Assembly (NCBI RefSeq): GCF_900141895.1
Contig: NZ_FQYT01000004.1
Coordinates: forward strand, 62,001 to 126,000
Source: Parasporobacterium paucivorans DSM 15970
Lineage (GTDB): Bacteria > Bacillota > Clostridia > Lachnospirales > Lachnospiraceae
DNA: 64,000 nucleotides
Direction: 5' to 3'
Below are positions 1-8,855 of this stretch, one piece after another. The notes beneath the pieces are model-generated. The model ran no database searches. It had not been told where the DNA came from and worked only from the letters and a program-made list of their open reading frames with translations. Position numbers and translations under genes: made by a program. Each line of letters begins with the position of its first letter. Position 1 is the first letter of the stretch.

Positions 1-405
1 GGAGATATTCACCTTGCTGCCGTGGCTCAGATGTCCTCCATGGGCAAGGCTCATTCCCAGCACGCTGTCCCCAGGGCTTACTATTGCATAGAAAGCCGCC
101 ATGTTTGCCTGGGCTCCCGAGTGGGGCTGTACATTGGCATATTCACAGCCAAAAAGCTTCTTTACTCTGTCTATTGCAAGATTTTCAGCAATATCAACAT
201 ATTCGCAGCCGCCATAATAACGGCTTCCCGGATATCCTTCTGCATATTTATTTGTTAAAGGAGAACCCATTGCAGCCATCACGGCATTACTTACCAGGTT
301 TTCGCTGGCGATAAGCTCGATGTGGCTTTTCTGCCTCCCGATTTCCAATCTTATTGCTTCCGCTATTTCCGGATCAAACTTTTCTATATCGTTAAAAGAA
401 TACAT
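1..405 (-). CDS. glyA: Serine hydroxymethyltransferase, N-terminal part (gene runs off the left edge)
   Basis: The first 135 codons of a PLP-dependent serine/glycine hydroxymethyltransferase, which swaps a one-carbon unit between serine and tetrahydrofolate in the cytoplasm. The visible protein begins [20 protein letters not shown] and contains the family signatures [25 protein letters not shown] and [11 protein letters not shown]. The ATG at 405 is preceded by GGAGG with 6 bases between. Everything beyond the SHG region lies outside the window. A promoter sits just upstream. Identification is from conserved motifs and is secure; completeness of the gene cannot be judged. Confidence 0.95.
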   Translation of the reverse strand, partial: MYSFNDIEKFDPEIAEAIRLEIGRQKSHIELIASENLVSNAVMAAMGSPLTNKYAEGYPGSRYYGGCEYVDIAENLAIDRVKKLFGCEYANVQPHSGAQANMAAFYAIVSPGDSVLGMSLAHGGHLSHGSKVNIS

Positions 406-435
406 GAAAATACCTCCACTTGGAAAATTTTGCTA

Positions 436-463
436 ATTATAACACAAATCTAAATTAAATCAA
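436..463 (-). promoter_or_regulatory. Probable sigma-A promoter of glyA
   Basis: On the minus strand TTGATT (463-458) and TATAAT (441-436) are separated by 16 bases. They lie about 30 bases upstream of the glyA start. The intergenic region 406-529 also serves the divergent DUF1294 gene. Confidence 0.6.
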
Positions 464-473
464 TATAATTTCA

Positions 474-502
474 TTTATACATATTCATTTCTGTTATATA
501 AT
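474..502 (+). promoter_or_regulatory. Possible promoter of the DUF1294 gene
   Basis: A perfect TATAAT at 497-502 lies 27 bases before the chosen ATG, with a poor -35 match (TTTATA, 474-479) 17 bases upstream. Only the -10 element is convincing. Confidence 0.4.
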
Positions 503-529
503 TCTAGAAAATGAATGAATGGAGCCGTT

Positions 530-805
530 ATGATCTATAAAATGCTTATCCTGTACCTGTTGCTCATCAATATGACCGGAATTATCCTGATTGCCTTGGA
601 CAAAAGGAAGGCCCGTTTTGGACAGTGGCGCATCCCGGAGCGGACCCTGTTCCTGTCAGCCCTCGTTGGAGGAAGTCCGGGTGTCTGGGTTGCCATGAAA
701 ATCTTTCATCACAAAACCAGACACATGAAATTTGTCCTGGGAATCCCCGCCATACTCGCTTTTCAGGTTATTGCTGTCCTTCTTTTTCACTTTTATCAAT
801 TTTGA
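530..805 (+). CDS. DUF1294 small membrane protein
   Basis: A 91-residue protein with the DUF1294 pattern: an N-terminal hydrophobic segment, then DKRKARFGQWRIPE, a second hydrophobic stretch with GGSPGVWVAMKIFHHKTRH, and a last hydrophobic segment LGIPAILAFQVIAVLLF. It is predicted to sit in the cytoplasmic membrane; the molecular function of the family is not known. The ATG at 530 is chosen over an in-frame ATG at 515 because GGAG lies 5 bases before it. The 3' end overlaps the convergent end of aspS by 38 bases, so the two transcripts are complementary at their ends and no separate terminator is visible between them. Confidence 0.8.
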   Translation: MIYKMLILYLLLINMTGIILIALDKRKARFGQWRIPERTLFLSALVGGSPGVWVAMKIFHHKTRHMKFVLGIPAILAFQVIAVLLFHFYQF

Positions 806-2567
806 GGCACAGCTCAGCCAGCTGTTTTTCTTCTACCGCTCCCGGCGCCGCCGTCAGGAGACAGGAAGCATCCTTGACTTTCGGGAATGCTATCACGTCC
901 CGGATGCTGTCTTCCTTCGTCATCAGCATCATCATCCGGTCAAATCCCAATGCCAGGCCGGCATGGGGAGGAACTCCGTATTTGAATGCATTCAGCAGGA
1001 AACCGAATCTATCATAGGCCTCCTCCTGGCTGAATCCCAGTAGATTGAACATTTTCTCCTGGACATCATTCTGGTAGATCCGCACGCTTCCGCCTCCCAG
1101 TTCGGTTCCATTCAATACGATATCGTAGGCTTTTGCCCGGATTGCGCCAGGGTTTGTATCGATCAGCGGGAGATCTTCCTCCATCGGCATGGTGAAAGGA
1201 TGGTGCATTGCCGTAAAGCGATCCTGTTCCGGAGACCATTCAAGCAGCGGGAATTCTGTAACCCAGAGAAAATTATACTGATCCTTATCCAAAAGTTCCA
1301 GGCTTCTTGCAATCTCAAGCCGCAGGTTCCCAAGAACATCAAATACAACTTTATTGCTGTCCGCGGATATAAGAATAAGGTCTCCCGGTTTTCCTTCCAT
1401 AGCGGCTGCTATTGCTTCCATTTCTTCCTGGGTCATGAACTTGGAGAAAGAGGATTTATAGCTTCCATCTTCATTGATGATCAAATACGGAAGGCCCTTT
1501 GCCCCAAAGCCTTTTGCATACTCAACCAGGGCATCGATTTTCTTTCGGCTCGTGCCGCCCTGACCCACGGCATTTATGCCTCTTACGCTTCCGTCCCCGG
1601 GTATGTCCGTAAAAGCCTTGAATTCGCAATCCTTCACCGCATCTGTCAGATCCTTTAATTCCATTCCAAAACGTGTATCCGGCTTATCCGATCCGAAACG
1701 TTCCATGGCTTCTTTGTAGGTCATCCTGGTCATCGGAAGCTGTACTTCCACCCCGATGCTTTCCAAAAACACATTGGCAATCAGACGTTCCGTCAGGTCA
1801 ATTACATCATCCACATCCACAAAGGAAAGCTCCATATCCACCTGTGTAAATTCCGGCTGGCGGTCAGCCCGCAGATCTTCATCCCTGAAGCATTTTACAA
1901 TTTGGAAGTACCTGTCAAATCCGGAGCACATCAGCAATTGCTTGAACAGCTGGGGAGACTGTGGGAGAGCGTAAAACGTGCCCGGATGCACACGGCTCGG
2001 CACCAGATAGTCTCTGGCTCCCTCCGGCGTACTTTTGGTGAGCACAGGGGTTTCAATCTCCAGAAACTCTTCTTCTGTCAGAAATTTTCTGATTCCCGTA
2101 GCAACCTGGCTTCGCAGGATTATATTCCTCTGCAGGTTCGGTCTTCTCAAATCCAGATATCTGTATTTCAGGCGCAGCTCATCCTTCGTATTGACACCCT
2201 CCTCAACAGGAAAAGGCGGAGTCTCCGATTCGGAAAGGATTCGAAGCTCTTTGACTACCACCTCGATGTCTCCTGTTGCCATACCGCTGTTGACGTTGCC
2301 TTCACGCATGCGGACTGTTCCAGCGACAGCGATAACAAACTCGCTTCTCAGGGTCTCCGCTTTGGCAAATCCGTCTTTATCCGTTTCATTTTCATCAAAA
2401 ATCAGCTGGATGATACCGGAACGATCCCGTAGATCTATAAAGATCAGACTCCCCAGATTTCTTCTTTTCTGTACCCAACCCATGAGGGTGACCGTTTCTC
2501 CTGTATTTTCATTTGATACTTCCGTACACCTGTGACTTCTCGTCATCCCGGACATTGTCTCTGCCAT
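768..2567 (-). CDS. aspS: Aspartyl-tRNA synthetase
   Basis: A 599-residue class II tRNA synthetase that charges tRNA-Asp (or Asp/Asn in non-discriminating forms). It has an N-terminal OB-fold anticodon domain (VTLMGWVQKRRNLGSLIFIDL), class II motif 2 (FRDEDLRADRQPEFTQ) and motif 3 (GLALGFDRMMML), with a bacterial GAD-type insert between them. The start at 2567 (MAETMSG) is preferred over the longer frame because it follows a GGAGAG site. It is the last gene of the rel-to-aspS operon, 13 bases after hisS. Length is normal for bacterial AspRS. Confidence 0.97.
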   Translation of the reverse strand: MAETMSGMTRSHRCTEVSNENTGETVTLMGWVQKRRNLGSLIFIDLRDRSGIIQLIFDENETDKDGFAKAETLRSEFVIAVAGTVRMREGNVNSGMATGDIEVVVKELRILSESETPPFPVEEGVNTKDELRLKYRYLDLRRPNLQRNIILRSQVATGIRKFLTEEEFLEIETPVLTKSTPEGARDYLVPSRVHPGTFYALPQSPQLFKQLLMCSGFDRYFQIVKCFRDEDLRADRQPEFTQVDMELSFVDVDDVIDLTERLIANVFLESIGVEVQLPMTRMTYKEAMERFGSDKPDTRFGMELKDLTDAVKDCEFKAFTDIPGDGSVRGINAVGQGGTSRKKIDALVEYAKGFGAKGLPYLIINEDGSYKSSFSKFMTQEEMEAIAAAMEGKPGDLILISADSNKVVFDVLGNLRLEIARSLELLDKDQYNFLWVTEFPLLEWSPEQDRFTAMHHPFTMPMEEDLPLIDTNPGAIRAKAYDIVLNGTELGGGSVRIYQNDVQEKMFNLLGFSQEEAYDRFGFLLNAFKYGVPPHAGLALGFDRMMMLMTKEDSIRDVIAFPKVKDASCLLTAAPGAVEEKQLAELCLKIDKSEKEGQQ

Positions 2568-2580
2568 ATTTCTTCTCTCC

Positions 2581-3822
2581 TTAAAATAGTTCTTGAATTT
2601 TATCAATCTGAAGGCTGAGCGCTTCTCCCGTTTCCATGTTTTTTACGCTGGCGGTGTTGGTCTTTAACTCATCCTCTCCAATAACAACCGTATAAAGTGC
2701 CCCGATTTTATTGGCGTATTTCATCTGAGCCTTGACACTTCTGTCCATGTAATCCGTTTCTACAATAATTCCTTTTTCACGGAGAGCCTGTACCAGTTTG
2801 TAGGATTCGATTTTAGAATCTTTTCCCATGACCCCCACATAAAGCTGTACCGGCGGCTCTGCTTCAAGCTGCACGCCTTCCTGATCCAGGAAAAATAATA
2901 TTCTTTCTATACCCATGCCGAAGCCCGCAGAAGGAATGTCCTGTTTTCCATCGATTTCAAAGGCAAGGTTGTCATATCTTCCGCCCCCGCAAAGGGTGAA
3001 TCCTTCTTTATTTACAAATTCAAAAACCGTTTTCGTGTAATAATCAAGGCCGCGTACGATTCCTGTATCAATTTCAAAAGGAATATTCAGTGCTGTCAGT
3101 ATCTCTTTCAGCTCTTCGAAATGTTCCCTGCACTCGTCATCCAGGTAATCGATGGTTCTCGGAGCGTCCTTGATGATTTTTCTGCAGGATTCAGCCTTGC
3201 AGTCAATTACACGCAGCGGATTTTTCAGCATTCTTTCCTGGCAGGTGGAACACAGCTCATCCTTATGTTCGTTCAGATATGTAAGCAGCGCCTCATTATA
3301 GGTGATTCGGCATTTGCTGCATCCTATGCTGTTAATGTGGAGCTTGGCGTCTTTGAGTCCCAGTCGTTTTATGAGGGTCGATACCAGACTGATCAGCTCG
3401 GCTTCAACCATGGGGCTTTTTGAACCGATGAATTCCACTCCGAACTGGTGGTGCTGACGGAGGCGCCCGCTTTGAGGTTTCTCATACCGGAAGGCCTGGG
3501 TAACATAAAACAGTTTTGTGGGTCCGGGCTGGGAATGCATCCCATGTTCGATATAAGCCCGGATAGCTCCCGCTGTCCCTTCCGGCTTCAGAGTTATGCT
3601 TCTGTCTCCTTTATCCATGAAGGTATACATTTCCTTCTGTACGACATCGGTGGTTTCCCCTACACTCCGTTGAAACAACACCGTGTGTTCAAACATCGGG
3701 GTAATGATTTCCTTTATATTATATGTTCTGGCAAGATCCCTGCATATTTTTTCGACAGCCGTTCTCTTGTGCATTTCCTCGCCAAACCAGTCCTGAGTGC
3801 CTCTGGGTGCCTGTGTAATCAT
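2581..3822 (-). CDS. hisS: Histidyl-tRNA synthetase
   Basis: A 413-residue class II synthetase that charges tRNA-His. Visible signatures are the start [12 protein letters not shown], the motif-2 region [13 protein letters not shown] followed by [20 protein letters not shown], the histidine-specific [12 protein letters not shown] and GGGRYDNL, and a C-terminal anticodon-binding domain. The gene starts one base after the stop of the HD-GYP gene, whose end carries its AGAGG ribosome site, so translation is probably coupled. hisS-aspS pairs are common in Firmicutes. No T-box leader is present because the pair is internal to an operon. Confidence 0.97.
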   Translation of the reverse strand: MITQAPRGTQDWFGEEMHKRTAVEKICRDLARTYNIKEIITPMFEHTVLFQRSVGETTDVVQKEMYTFMDKGDRSITLKPEGTAGAIRAYIEHGMHSQPGPTKLFYVTQAFRYEKPQSGRLRQHHQFGVEFIGSKSPMVEAELISLVSTLIKRLGLKDAKLHINSIGCSKCRITYNEALLTYLNEHKDELCSTCQERMLKNPLRVIDCKAESCRKIIKDAPRTIDYLDDECREHFEELKEILTALNIPFEIDTGIVRGLDYYTKTVFEFVNKEGFTLCGGGRYDNLAFEIDGKQDIPSAGFGMGIERILFFLDQEGVQLEAEPPVQLYVGVMGKDSKIESYKLVQALREKGIIVETDYMDRSVKAQMKYANKIGALYTVVIGEDELKTNTASVKNMETGEALSLQIDKIQELF

Positions 3823-3823
3823 A

Positions 3824-4411
3824 TCACTTAATCCTCTTTTCTATTAGAAATTCTTCCGCATCCTGAACATTTATCATTCTTTGAAATGCCAGAAAAAACT
3901 GCAGATCAAAGTTCTTCACCTCATCAATCATTATATGCAGGGCTTCTTCCTGTCCAAAGGCTTCCCGATAGGAACGTCCGGAATGCAATGCCGTAAAGCT
4001 GTCGCATATCCGTATGATTCGTGCGCCCACAGGGATTTCCTCCCCTTTGAGATTGTCCGGATAACCCGTTCCGTCAAAATTTTCGTGATGGTGAAGGACC
4101 ATTTGCAGTATTTCCTCTGAATAGTCTTTTTCCTTCAATAGCTCATAACCGAATTTCGAATGCATCCTGGTATATTTTGAATTTTCAAACGTCAGTCCTT
4201 CATCTGCACAGGAATAGCCTGACAGTCTTAATTTTCCCACGTCATGAAGCAGGCTGGCCACCGCCACATCGTAACACTGCTTCTCCTCCATTCCAAGCTC
4301 CATAGCAAGCTTATGGGAGTACTGGCTGACCGCAATTCCATGCTGGATCAGCACTTTCATATTTCTTCCCAGTTCCGTTCGCTGATATTCATGTTCGGAT
4401 ATCCCGTTCAA
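3824..4411 (-). CDS. Stand-alone HD-GYP-type phosphohydrolase
   Basis: A 195-residue protein made almost entirely of an HD-GYP domain: HDVGK at residues 56-60, HHHE at 107-110, DGTGYP at 113-118, then [17 protein letters not shown]. Full HD-GYP domains hydrolyse cyclic di-GMP or related cyclic dinucleotides. Here there is no attached sensor, response-regulator or membrane domain, so the input is unknown. The start is TTG at 4411, directly after the hemZ stop, with AGGTGAG 7 bases upstream, which suggests low, coupled translation. It lies between hemZ and hisS in the rel operon. Degradation of another nucleotide signal cannot be excluded. Confidence 0.8.
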   Translation of the reverse strand: MNGISEHEYQRTELGRNMKVLIQHGIAVSQYSHKLAMELGMEEKQCYDVAVASLLHDVGKLRLSGYSCADEGLTFENSKYTRMHSKFGYELLKEKDYSEEILQMVLHHHENFDGTGYPDNLKGEEIPVGARIIRICDSFTALHSGRSYREAFGQEEALHIMIDEVKNFDLQFFLAFQRMINVQDAEEFLIEKRIK

Positions 4412-5851
4412 CTATAACTCACCTGCCTCAAAATAATTTGCTTTTCTTTGTATCATCTCTTCGATTCTCTCGATATACTGTTCCACATTCTTGACATTGC
4501 TGATTCTTTCAATCCGGCCATTTTCATAGACGATTTTTGAGACGGCTCCCGCTCCCAAGGCTGCAATGGATTGCTTCTCTTCCATCATCAGAATATTATA
4601 GACTCCTGCTTTGCCTGGGGCAGCGTATCCCACATTCTCCATGTTACCTGCCATATTTTTCTGCCGATACAGATAATAAGGCTCCAGCCCCATCCTGTCG
4701 GCATATTCTGCGGTCAAATCCATCAGTTCCTCATTATTTGTATTCGTGTAATCCTTATATTCTTCCTTTTCCGTATTCATTCTGGCAGCACGCTTAATTG
4801 CCAGAGAATGGATGGTTATACAGTCTGGAGCAAGTAAAAGTATTTCGTCCATGGTATCTCGGACGTCATCCCTGGTTTCATCGGGAAGCCCGATAATCAG
4901 ATCCATGTTGATGTTGGTGAAGCCGCATTCCCGGGCAAGACGGAAAGCCTCCTTCGTCTGCAAAACCGAGTGGTTCCGTCCTATAATATCCAGGGTGTCC
5001 TGCTTCATGGTCTGGGGATTGATTGAAATTCTGTCAACCCCATGTTTTTTTATGACGTTCAGTTTTTCAGCCGTTATACTGTCCGGCCGCCCGGCCTCAA
5101 CCGTAAATTCCGGGCAGCGGGATAAGTCAAAGGAAGCTGTAATTACAGCCAGCAACGCATCCAGCTGTCCGGCACTCAGGGAAGTGGGGGTTCCCCCACC
5201 TATATATACGGAATTGATTTTTTTATCCTTGTAGGCCTTGGCCACATAATCAATCTCTTTTTTCAGAGCTTCCAGGTATGGCTCCACAAAGGATTCATAT
5301 CTTCCAATCGGATATGAACTGAATGAACAGTAGGAGCAGATGCTCGGACAGAAGGGTATCCCAATATACAGGCTGTATCCGTTTTTGTAATCGGTATTTT
5401 TCAGCACCTCCAGTTCCTTTTTGGCCACTTCCATGCTAAGCTGAATTTTTCCATCACTGACGAGATACGTCTCTTTCATATAGGACCGTATGAATTCCTC
5501 ATCCCGGCCTTCCTCATATAGATTCAGTGGGATCTTCGTTGGACGAATTCCAGAAAGAGTTCCCCAGGGGAGATCTGTCCCCGTTTTTTCACGCAGCATC
5601 CTGTAAAGAAGAGTCTTCAATCTGTTCTTTATCTGTTTTCTGTCGCTGCTGTCAGCCTCTGTCTCCTCCCGGGTTACCCCTTGTGCATCTTCCATTTTCA
5701 CTGCTACAGAATCCGGGAAATATTCCACATTTATGAGAAGACGGGCTCCCTCCTTCAGGACAACACTTACTTCCTCTTCCGGATAGAAGGATTTCACAAG
5801 AGACTGCACGTCATACTCAAAATCTGGTTTGCTAAATCTGATTAATACCAT
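4412..5851 (-). CDS. hemZ: HemZ-type radical SAM protein (oxygen-independent coproporphyrinogen III oxidase-like)
   Basis: A 479-residue radical SAM enzyme of the HemN/HemZ group. The [4Fe-4S]-binding cysteines are C168, C172 and C175 (CPSICSYC), followed by the HemN-type YIGGGTPTSL and INMDLIIGLPDET. The N-terminal 150 residues match the HemZ extension. Authentic HemN oxidises coproporphyrinogen III anaerobically; HemZ proteins are often found in organisms without a full haem pathway and their real substrate is uncertain. The start overlaps the end of the MBL hydrolase by 10 bases. No other haem gene is in the window. Confidence 0.85.
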   Translation of the reverse strand: MVLIRFSKPDFEYDVQSLVKSFYPEEEVSVVLKEGARLLINVEYFPDSVAVKMEDAQGVTREETEADSSDRKQIKNRLKTLLYRMLREKTGTDLPWGTLSGIRPTKIPLNLYEEGRDEEFIRSYMKETYLVSDGKIQLSMEVAKKELEVLKNTDYKNGYSLYIGIPFCPSICSYCSFSSYPIGRYESFVEPYLEALKKEIDYVAKAYKDKKINSVYIGGGTPTSLSAGQLDALLAVITASFDLSRCPEFTVEAGRPDSITAEKLNVIKKHGVDRISINPQTMKQDTLDIIGRNHSVLQTKEAFRLARECGFTNINMDLIIGLPDETRDDVRDTMDEILLLAPDCITIHSLAIKRAARMNTEKEEYKDYTNTNNEELMDLTAEYADRMGLEPYYLYRQKNMAGNMENVGYAAPGKAGVYNILMMEEKQSIAALGAGAVSKIVYENGRIERISNVKNVEQYIERIEEMIQRKANYFEAGEL

Positions 5852-6462
5852 CTTTTTTCGTCGCCTATTTTGGTTATCATTTCATGACCTGGATAAACGG
5901 TAATATCGTCATCAAGGGTCAGCAGCTTTTCTTTGATGGACCTCATCAGAGCACTTTCGCTTCCTCCCGGGAAATCAGTCCGTCCATAGGATGAATAGAA
6001 CAGGGTGTCGCCGCTCAGCAGAATCTTTTCTTCCTGCAGCAGATAACAGCATCCCCCCCTGGTGTGTCCGGGGGTGTGGATTACCTTTATAGACAGACCG
6101 GCAATGTCCAGCATCTGTCCGTCCGTCACCAGGACGTCCGGCTTGACAGTCAGAGTGTATCCCAGCATCGTAGAGAGGTTGTATTCTGGCCTGCTCAGCA
6201 CATCCACCTCGTCCTTATGTGCATATACCTGAACCCCATAAGAACGTCTCACTTCGTCCACTGCCCCGATATGGTCAATATGTCCATGGGTCAGAAGGAT
6301 TGCCTTCAGATTCCAGTCATTGTCCTCGAGCATTTCTGCTATGCGGCCCGGGTCATCCGCCGGGTCTACCAGGAAGGCCTCCTTCGTTTCCGTGTTTGCA
6401 ACGAAGTATGTATTCGTAAAAAGCGGGCCCAATCTTAGTCCCCTTATTTCTGCTTTTTTCAT
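5842..6462 (-). CDS. MBL-fold metallo-hydrolase (glyoxalase II-like)
   Basis: A 206-residue metallo-beta-lactamase-fold hydrolase. The metal motif THGHIDHIG supplies H59, H61, D63 and H64; further ligands are in HTPGHTRGG, SGDTLF and YPGHE. The family includes hydroxyacylglutathione hydrolase and many uncharacterised thioester or lactone hydrolases, and clostridia mostly lack glutathione, so the true substrate is unknown. The gene follows rel, whose stop TAG overlaps an AGGAG site, but the spacing to the ATG is long (13 bases). It overlaps hemZ by 10 bases. Confidence 0.85.
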   Translation of the reverse strand: MKKAEIRGLRLGPLFTNTYFVANTETKEAFLVDPADDPGRIAEMLEDNDWNLKAILLTHGHIDHIGAVDEVRRSYGVQVYAHKDEVDVLSRPEYNLSTMLGYTLTVKPDVLVTDGQMLDIAGLSIKVIHTPGHTRGGCCYLLQEEKILLSGDTLFYSSYGRTDFPGGSESALMRSIKEKLLTLDDDITVYPGHEMITKIGDEKRWY

Positions 6463-6478
6463 TATTGTATATTAACTC

Positions 6479-8764
6479 CTATCCCGCAATTCTCGTAACA
6501 TCAAGAACGCTTTCTATTGTTCTGATTTTTGTGACCAGTCTGCTCAGTTCGTCTTTGCTGGCAATCTGAAAGCTCATAGTGATTGTGGCACGACCCTGTT
6601 TGCTGGTCCTGCTGTTGACACTGATCACGTCAATATTTCTTTCTGTGAATATTTTCGTTATATCCACAAGAATACCTATCCGGTTATTGGCATATATGGT
6701 GATTTCCGTGACATATTTTTCCACTGATTTTTCATCTTGCGATTTCTGCCACTCAGCCTCTATAAGCCTCTCGCGGTCAATCTCCGGAAGATTCATCACA
6801 TTCACGCAATCCGTCCTGTGTACGGATACACCTCTTCCCCTGGTCACGAAACCAACAATTTCATCTCCCGGCACCGGACTGCAGCATTTGGAAAAGCGCA
6901 CTGCAATGTCATCAATACCCTTGACCGTAATTCCGCTCTTGGATTTTGGCCTTGGCCTGTCCTTGGAAGCTGAAATGGTTTCCAGGATTTCCTCGTCTGT
7001 AATCTGTTTTTTGTGTTTCTTATTATATTCTTCCTGCAGTTTATTTACAATCTGCCCTTCTTTAAGCCCCCCATGTCCAACGGCGGCCAGAATGGATTCC
7101 CAGTCCCGGAATCCGAACTTAGCCATGACATTTTCCATATATTCAGGCTTGAAAATTTCCTTTACAGGGACGCTCTTTGCTTTGCAGTATTTGTCAATCA
7201 GTTCCTTTCCCTTGAGGATGTTGTCTTCCTTGGAAATCGTCTTAAACCACTGGTTGATTTTATTTTTGGCCTGGGTACTTTTTACGATATTCAGCCAGTC
7301 CATGCTCGGTCCCCTTGAATTCTGGGAAGTGATGATTTCAACCCGGTCCCCGTTCTGAATGACATAATCGATATTCACCATTTTCCCGTTGACTCTTGCA
7401 CCTACCATTTTGTTTCCCACCGCACTATGTATGCTGTATGCAAAATCGATGGTATTCGAGCCATTTGGAAGATTTTTAACATCTCCCTGCGGGGTGAAAC
7501 AATATACGCTTTCCGAGAAAAGATCCAGATCGTTTTTGAGAAGGCTCAGAAATTCCTTATTATCGGACATGTCTCTCTGCCACTCCAGAATCTGGCGCAG
7601 CCAGGCGAGTTTCTCCTCTTCATTATTAACTGTATTCACACCGTTTGGATCTTCTTTATATTTCCAGTGGGCGGCAATACCAAATTCGGCCGTCTTATGC
7701 ATGTCATAGGTCCGGATCTGGACCTCAAAAGGCTGCCCGTTCGGACCAATCAGGGTCGTATGAAGGGATTGGTACATATTGGGCTTGGGCATGGCAATAT
7801 AATCCTTGAACCTGCCCGGAATCGGCTTATACATTTCATGGATGACACCCAGAGCAGCGTAGCAGTCTTTAAGAGTCTCCACTACAATCCGGATGGCAAA
7901 CAGATCATAAATCTGGTCGACGGTCTTGTTCTGGTTGACCATTTTTCTGTATATGCTGAAAAAATGTTTCACTCTTCCGTCAATATCTGCCTTGATGCCT
8001 GCATTCAGGATGTGGCTACCTACGTCTTCTACGATGTCCTGAACGAATTGTTCCCTCTCATCTCTCCTTTGAGCAATCTTATCCACCAGATCATAATACA
8101 CATCCGGTTTCAAATATTTCAGAGAAAGATCATCCAGCTCAATCTTGATTTTTGATATACCGAGTCTTTGGGCGATGGGAGCATAAATATCCATCGTCTC
8201 CTTGGCTTTTTCCTTCTGCTTTTCCGGATCCATATACTGAAGGGTGCGCATATTATGAAGTCTGTCGGCCAGTTTAATCAGGATTACCCGGATGTCTTTT
8301 GCCATAGCCAAAAACATCTTCCTCAGGTTTTCTGCCTGAACCTCCACTTTATCCATGGAATAGTATAATTTGGTAAGTTTTGTCACTCCATCCACCAGGG
8401 ATGCAACATCCTCACCAAATTCCTGCTTTATCTGGTCGGTGGTCAGAACGGTATCTTCAACAACATCGTGTAGAATGCCCGCCACGATAGTTTCCTTGTC
8501 AAGCTCCAGGTCGGCCAGAATTATAGCCACGGACAAAGGATGAATGATATATGGTTCCCCGGACTTTCTGGCCTGGTCCCCATGTGCATCTGATGCAATC
8601 TTATATGCTTTTTCCACCATTGAGATATCCGTCGAGGGATGGTACCTGCGGATTCTGCTGATTAAGGTATTGTATAATTCCTCGGGACTCGCAAAGTCGA
8701 CGGGACAGCTTTCCCCGCCATCATAACTCACCTTATTTACATTTTCTTCAATGATTTCCTTCAT
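6479..8764 (-). CDS. rel: Bifunctional (p)ppGpp synthetase/hydrolase Rel
   Basis: A 761-residue long RelA/SpoT homologue. Domains in order: HD hydrolase (HDVVEDT, then IKLADRLHNMRT), synthetase (GRFKDYIAMPKPNMYQSLHTT), TGS (NLPNGSNTIDFAYSIHSAVG), a Zn-finger-like region with CCSPVPGDEIVGFVTRG, and a C-terminal ACT domain. The RFKD motif and intact HD site are those of bifunctional Rel rather than synthetase-only RelA. ATG 8764 is chosen because GGAGAGG precedes it; a TTG five codons upstream overlaps that site. It heads the operon rel - MBL - hemZ - HD-GYP - hisS - aspS and has its own promoter. Confidence 0.95.
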   Translation of the reverse strand: MKEIIEENVNKVSYDGGESCPVDFASPEELYNTLISRIRRYHPSTDISMVEKAYKIASDAHGDQARKSGEPYIIHPLSVAIILADLELDKETIVAGILHDVVEDTVLTTDQIKQEFGEDVASLVDGVTKLTKLYYSMDKVEVQAENLRKMFLAMAKDIRVILIKLADRLHNMRTLQYMDPEKQKEKAKETMDIYAPIAQRLGISKIKIELDDLSLKYLKPDVYYDLVDKIAQRRDEREQFVQDIVEDVGSHILNAGIKADIDGRVKHFFSIYRKMVNQNKTVDQIYDLFAIRIVVETLKDCYAALGVIHEMYKPIPGRFKDYIAMPKPNMYQSLHTTLIGPNGQPFEVQIRTYDMHKTAEFGIAAHWKYKEDPNGVNTVNNEEEKLAWLRQILEWQRDMSDNKEFLSLLKNDLDLFSESVYCFTPQGDVKNLPNGSNTIDFAYSIHSAVGNKMVGARVNGKMVNIDYVIQNGDRVEIITSQNSRGPSMDWLNIVKSTQAKNKINQWFKTISKEDNILKGKELIDKYCKAKSVPVKEIFKPEYMENVMAKFGFRDWESILAAVGHGGLKEGQIVNKLQEEYNKKHKKQITDEEILETISASKDRPRPKSKSGITVKGIDDIAVRFSKCCSPVPGDEIVGFVTRGRGVSVHRTDCVNVMNLPEIDRERLIEAEWQKSQDEKSVEKYVTEITIYANNRIGILVDITKIFTERNIDVISVNSRTSKQGRATITMSFQIASKDELSRLVTKIRTIESVLDVTRIAG

Positions 8765-8817
8765 CCTGATCCTCTCCAAAGAGTAATTCGTTTTGTTTTC
8801 TTCGCTGTTATCATAAC

Positions 8818-8846
8818 ATTATAATTATATTTAGGGGAAAATGCAA
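8818..8846 (-). promoter_or_regulatory. Sigma-A promoter of the rel operon
   Basis: TTGCAT (8846-8841) and TATAAT (8823-8818) on the minus strand are 17 bases apart, in the 91-base gap between the DUF815 gene and rel. No terminator is evident in the gap, so some read-through from the purine operon is possible. Confidence 0.75.
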
Positions 8847-8855
8847 CCGCACATG

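Noticed and set aside
768-805. Sequencing error at the DUF1294/aspS junction
   Set aside because: Both proteins keep normal C termini; a 38-base convergent overlap is plausible and needs no frameshift.
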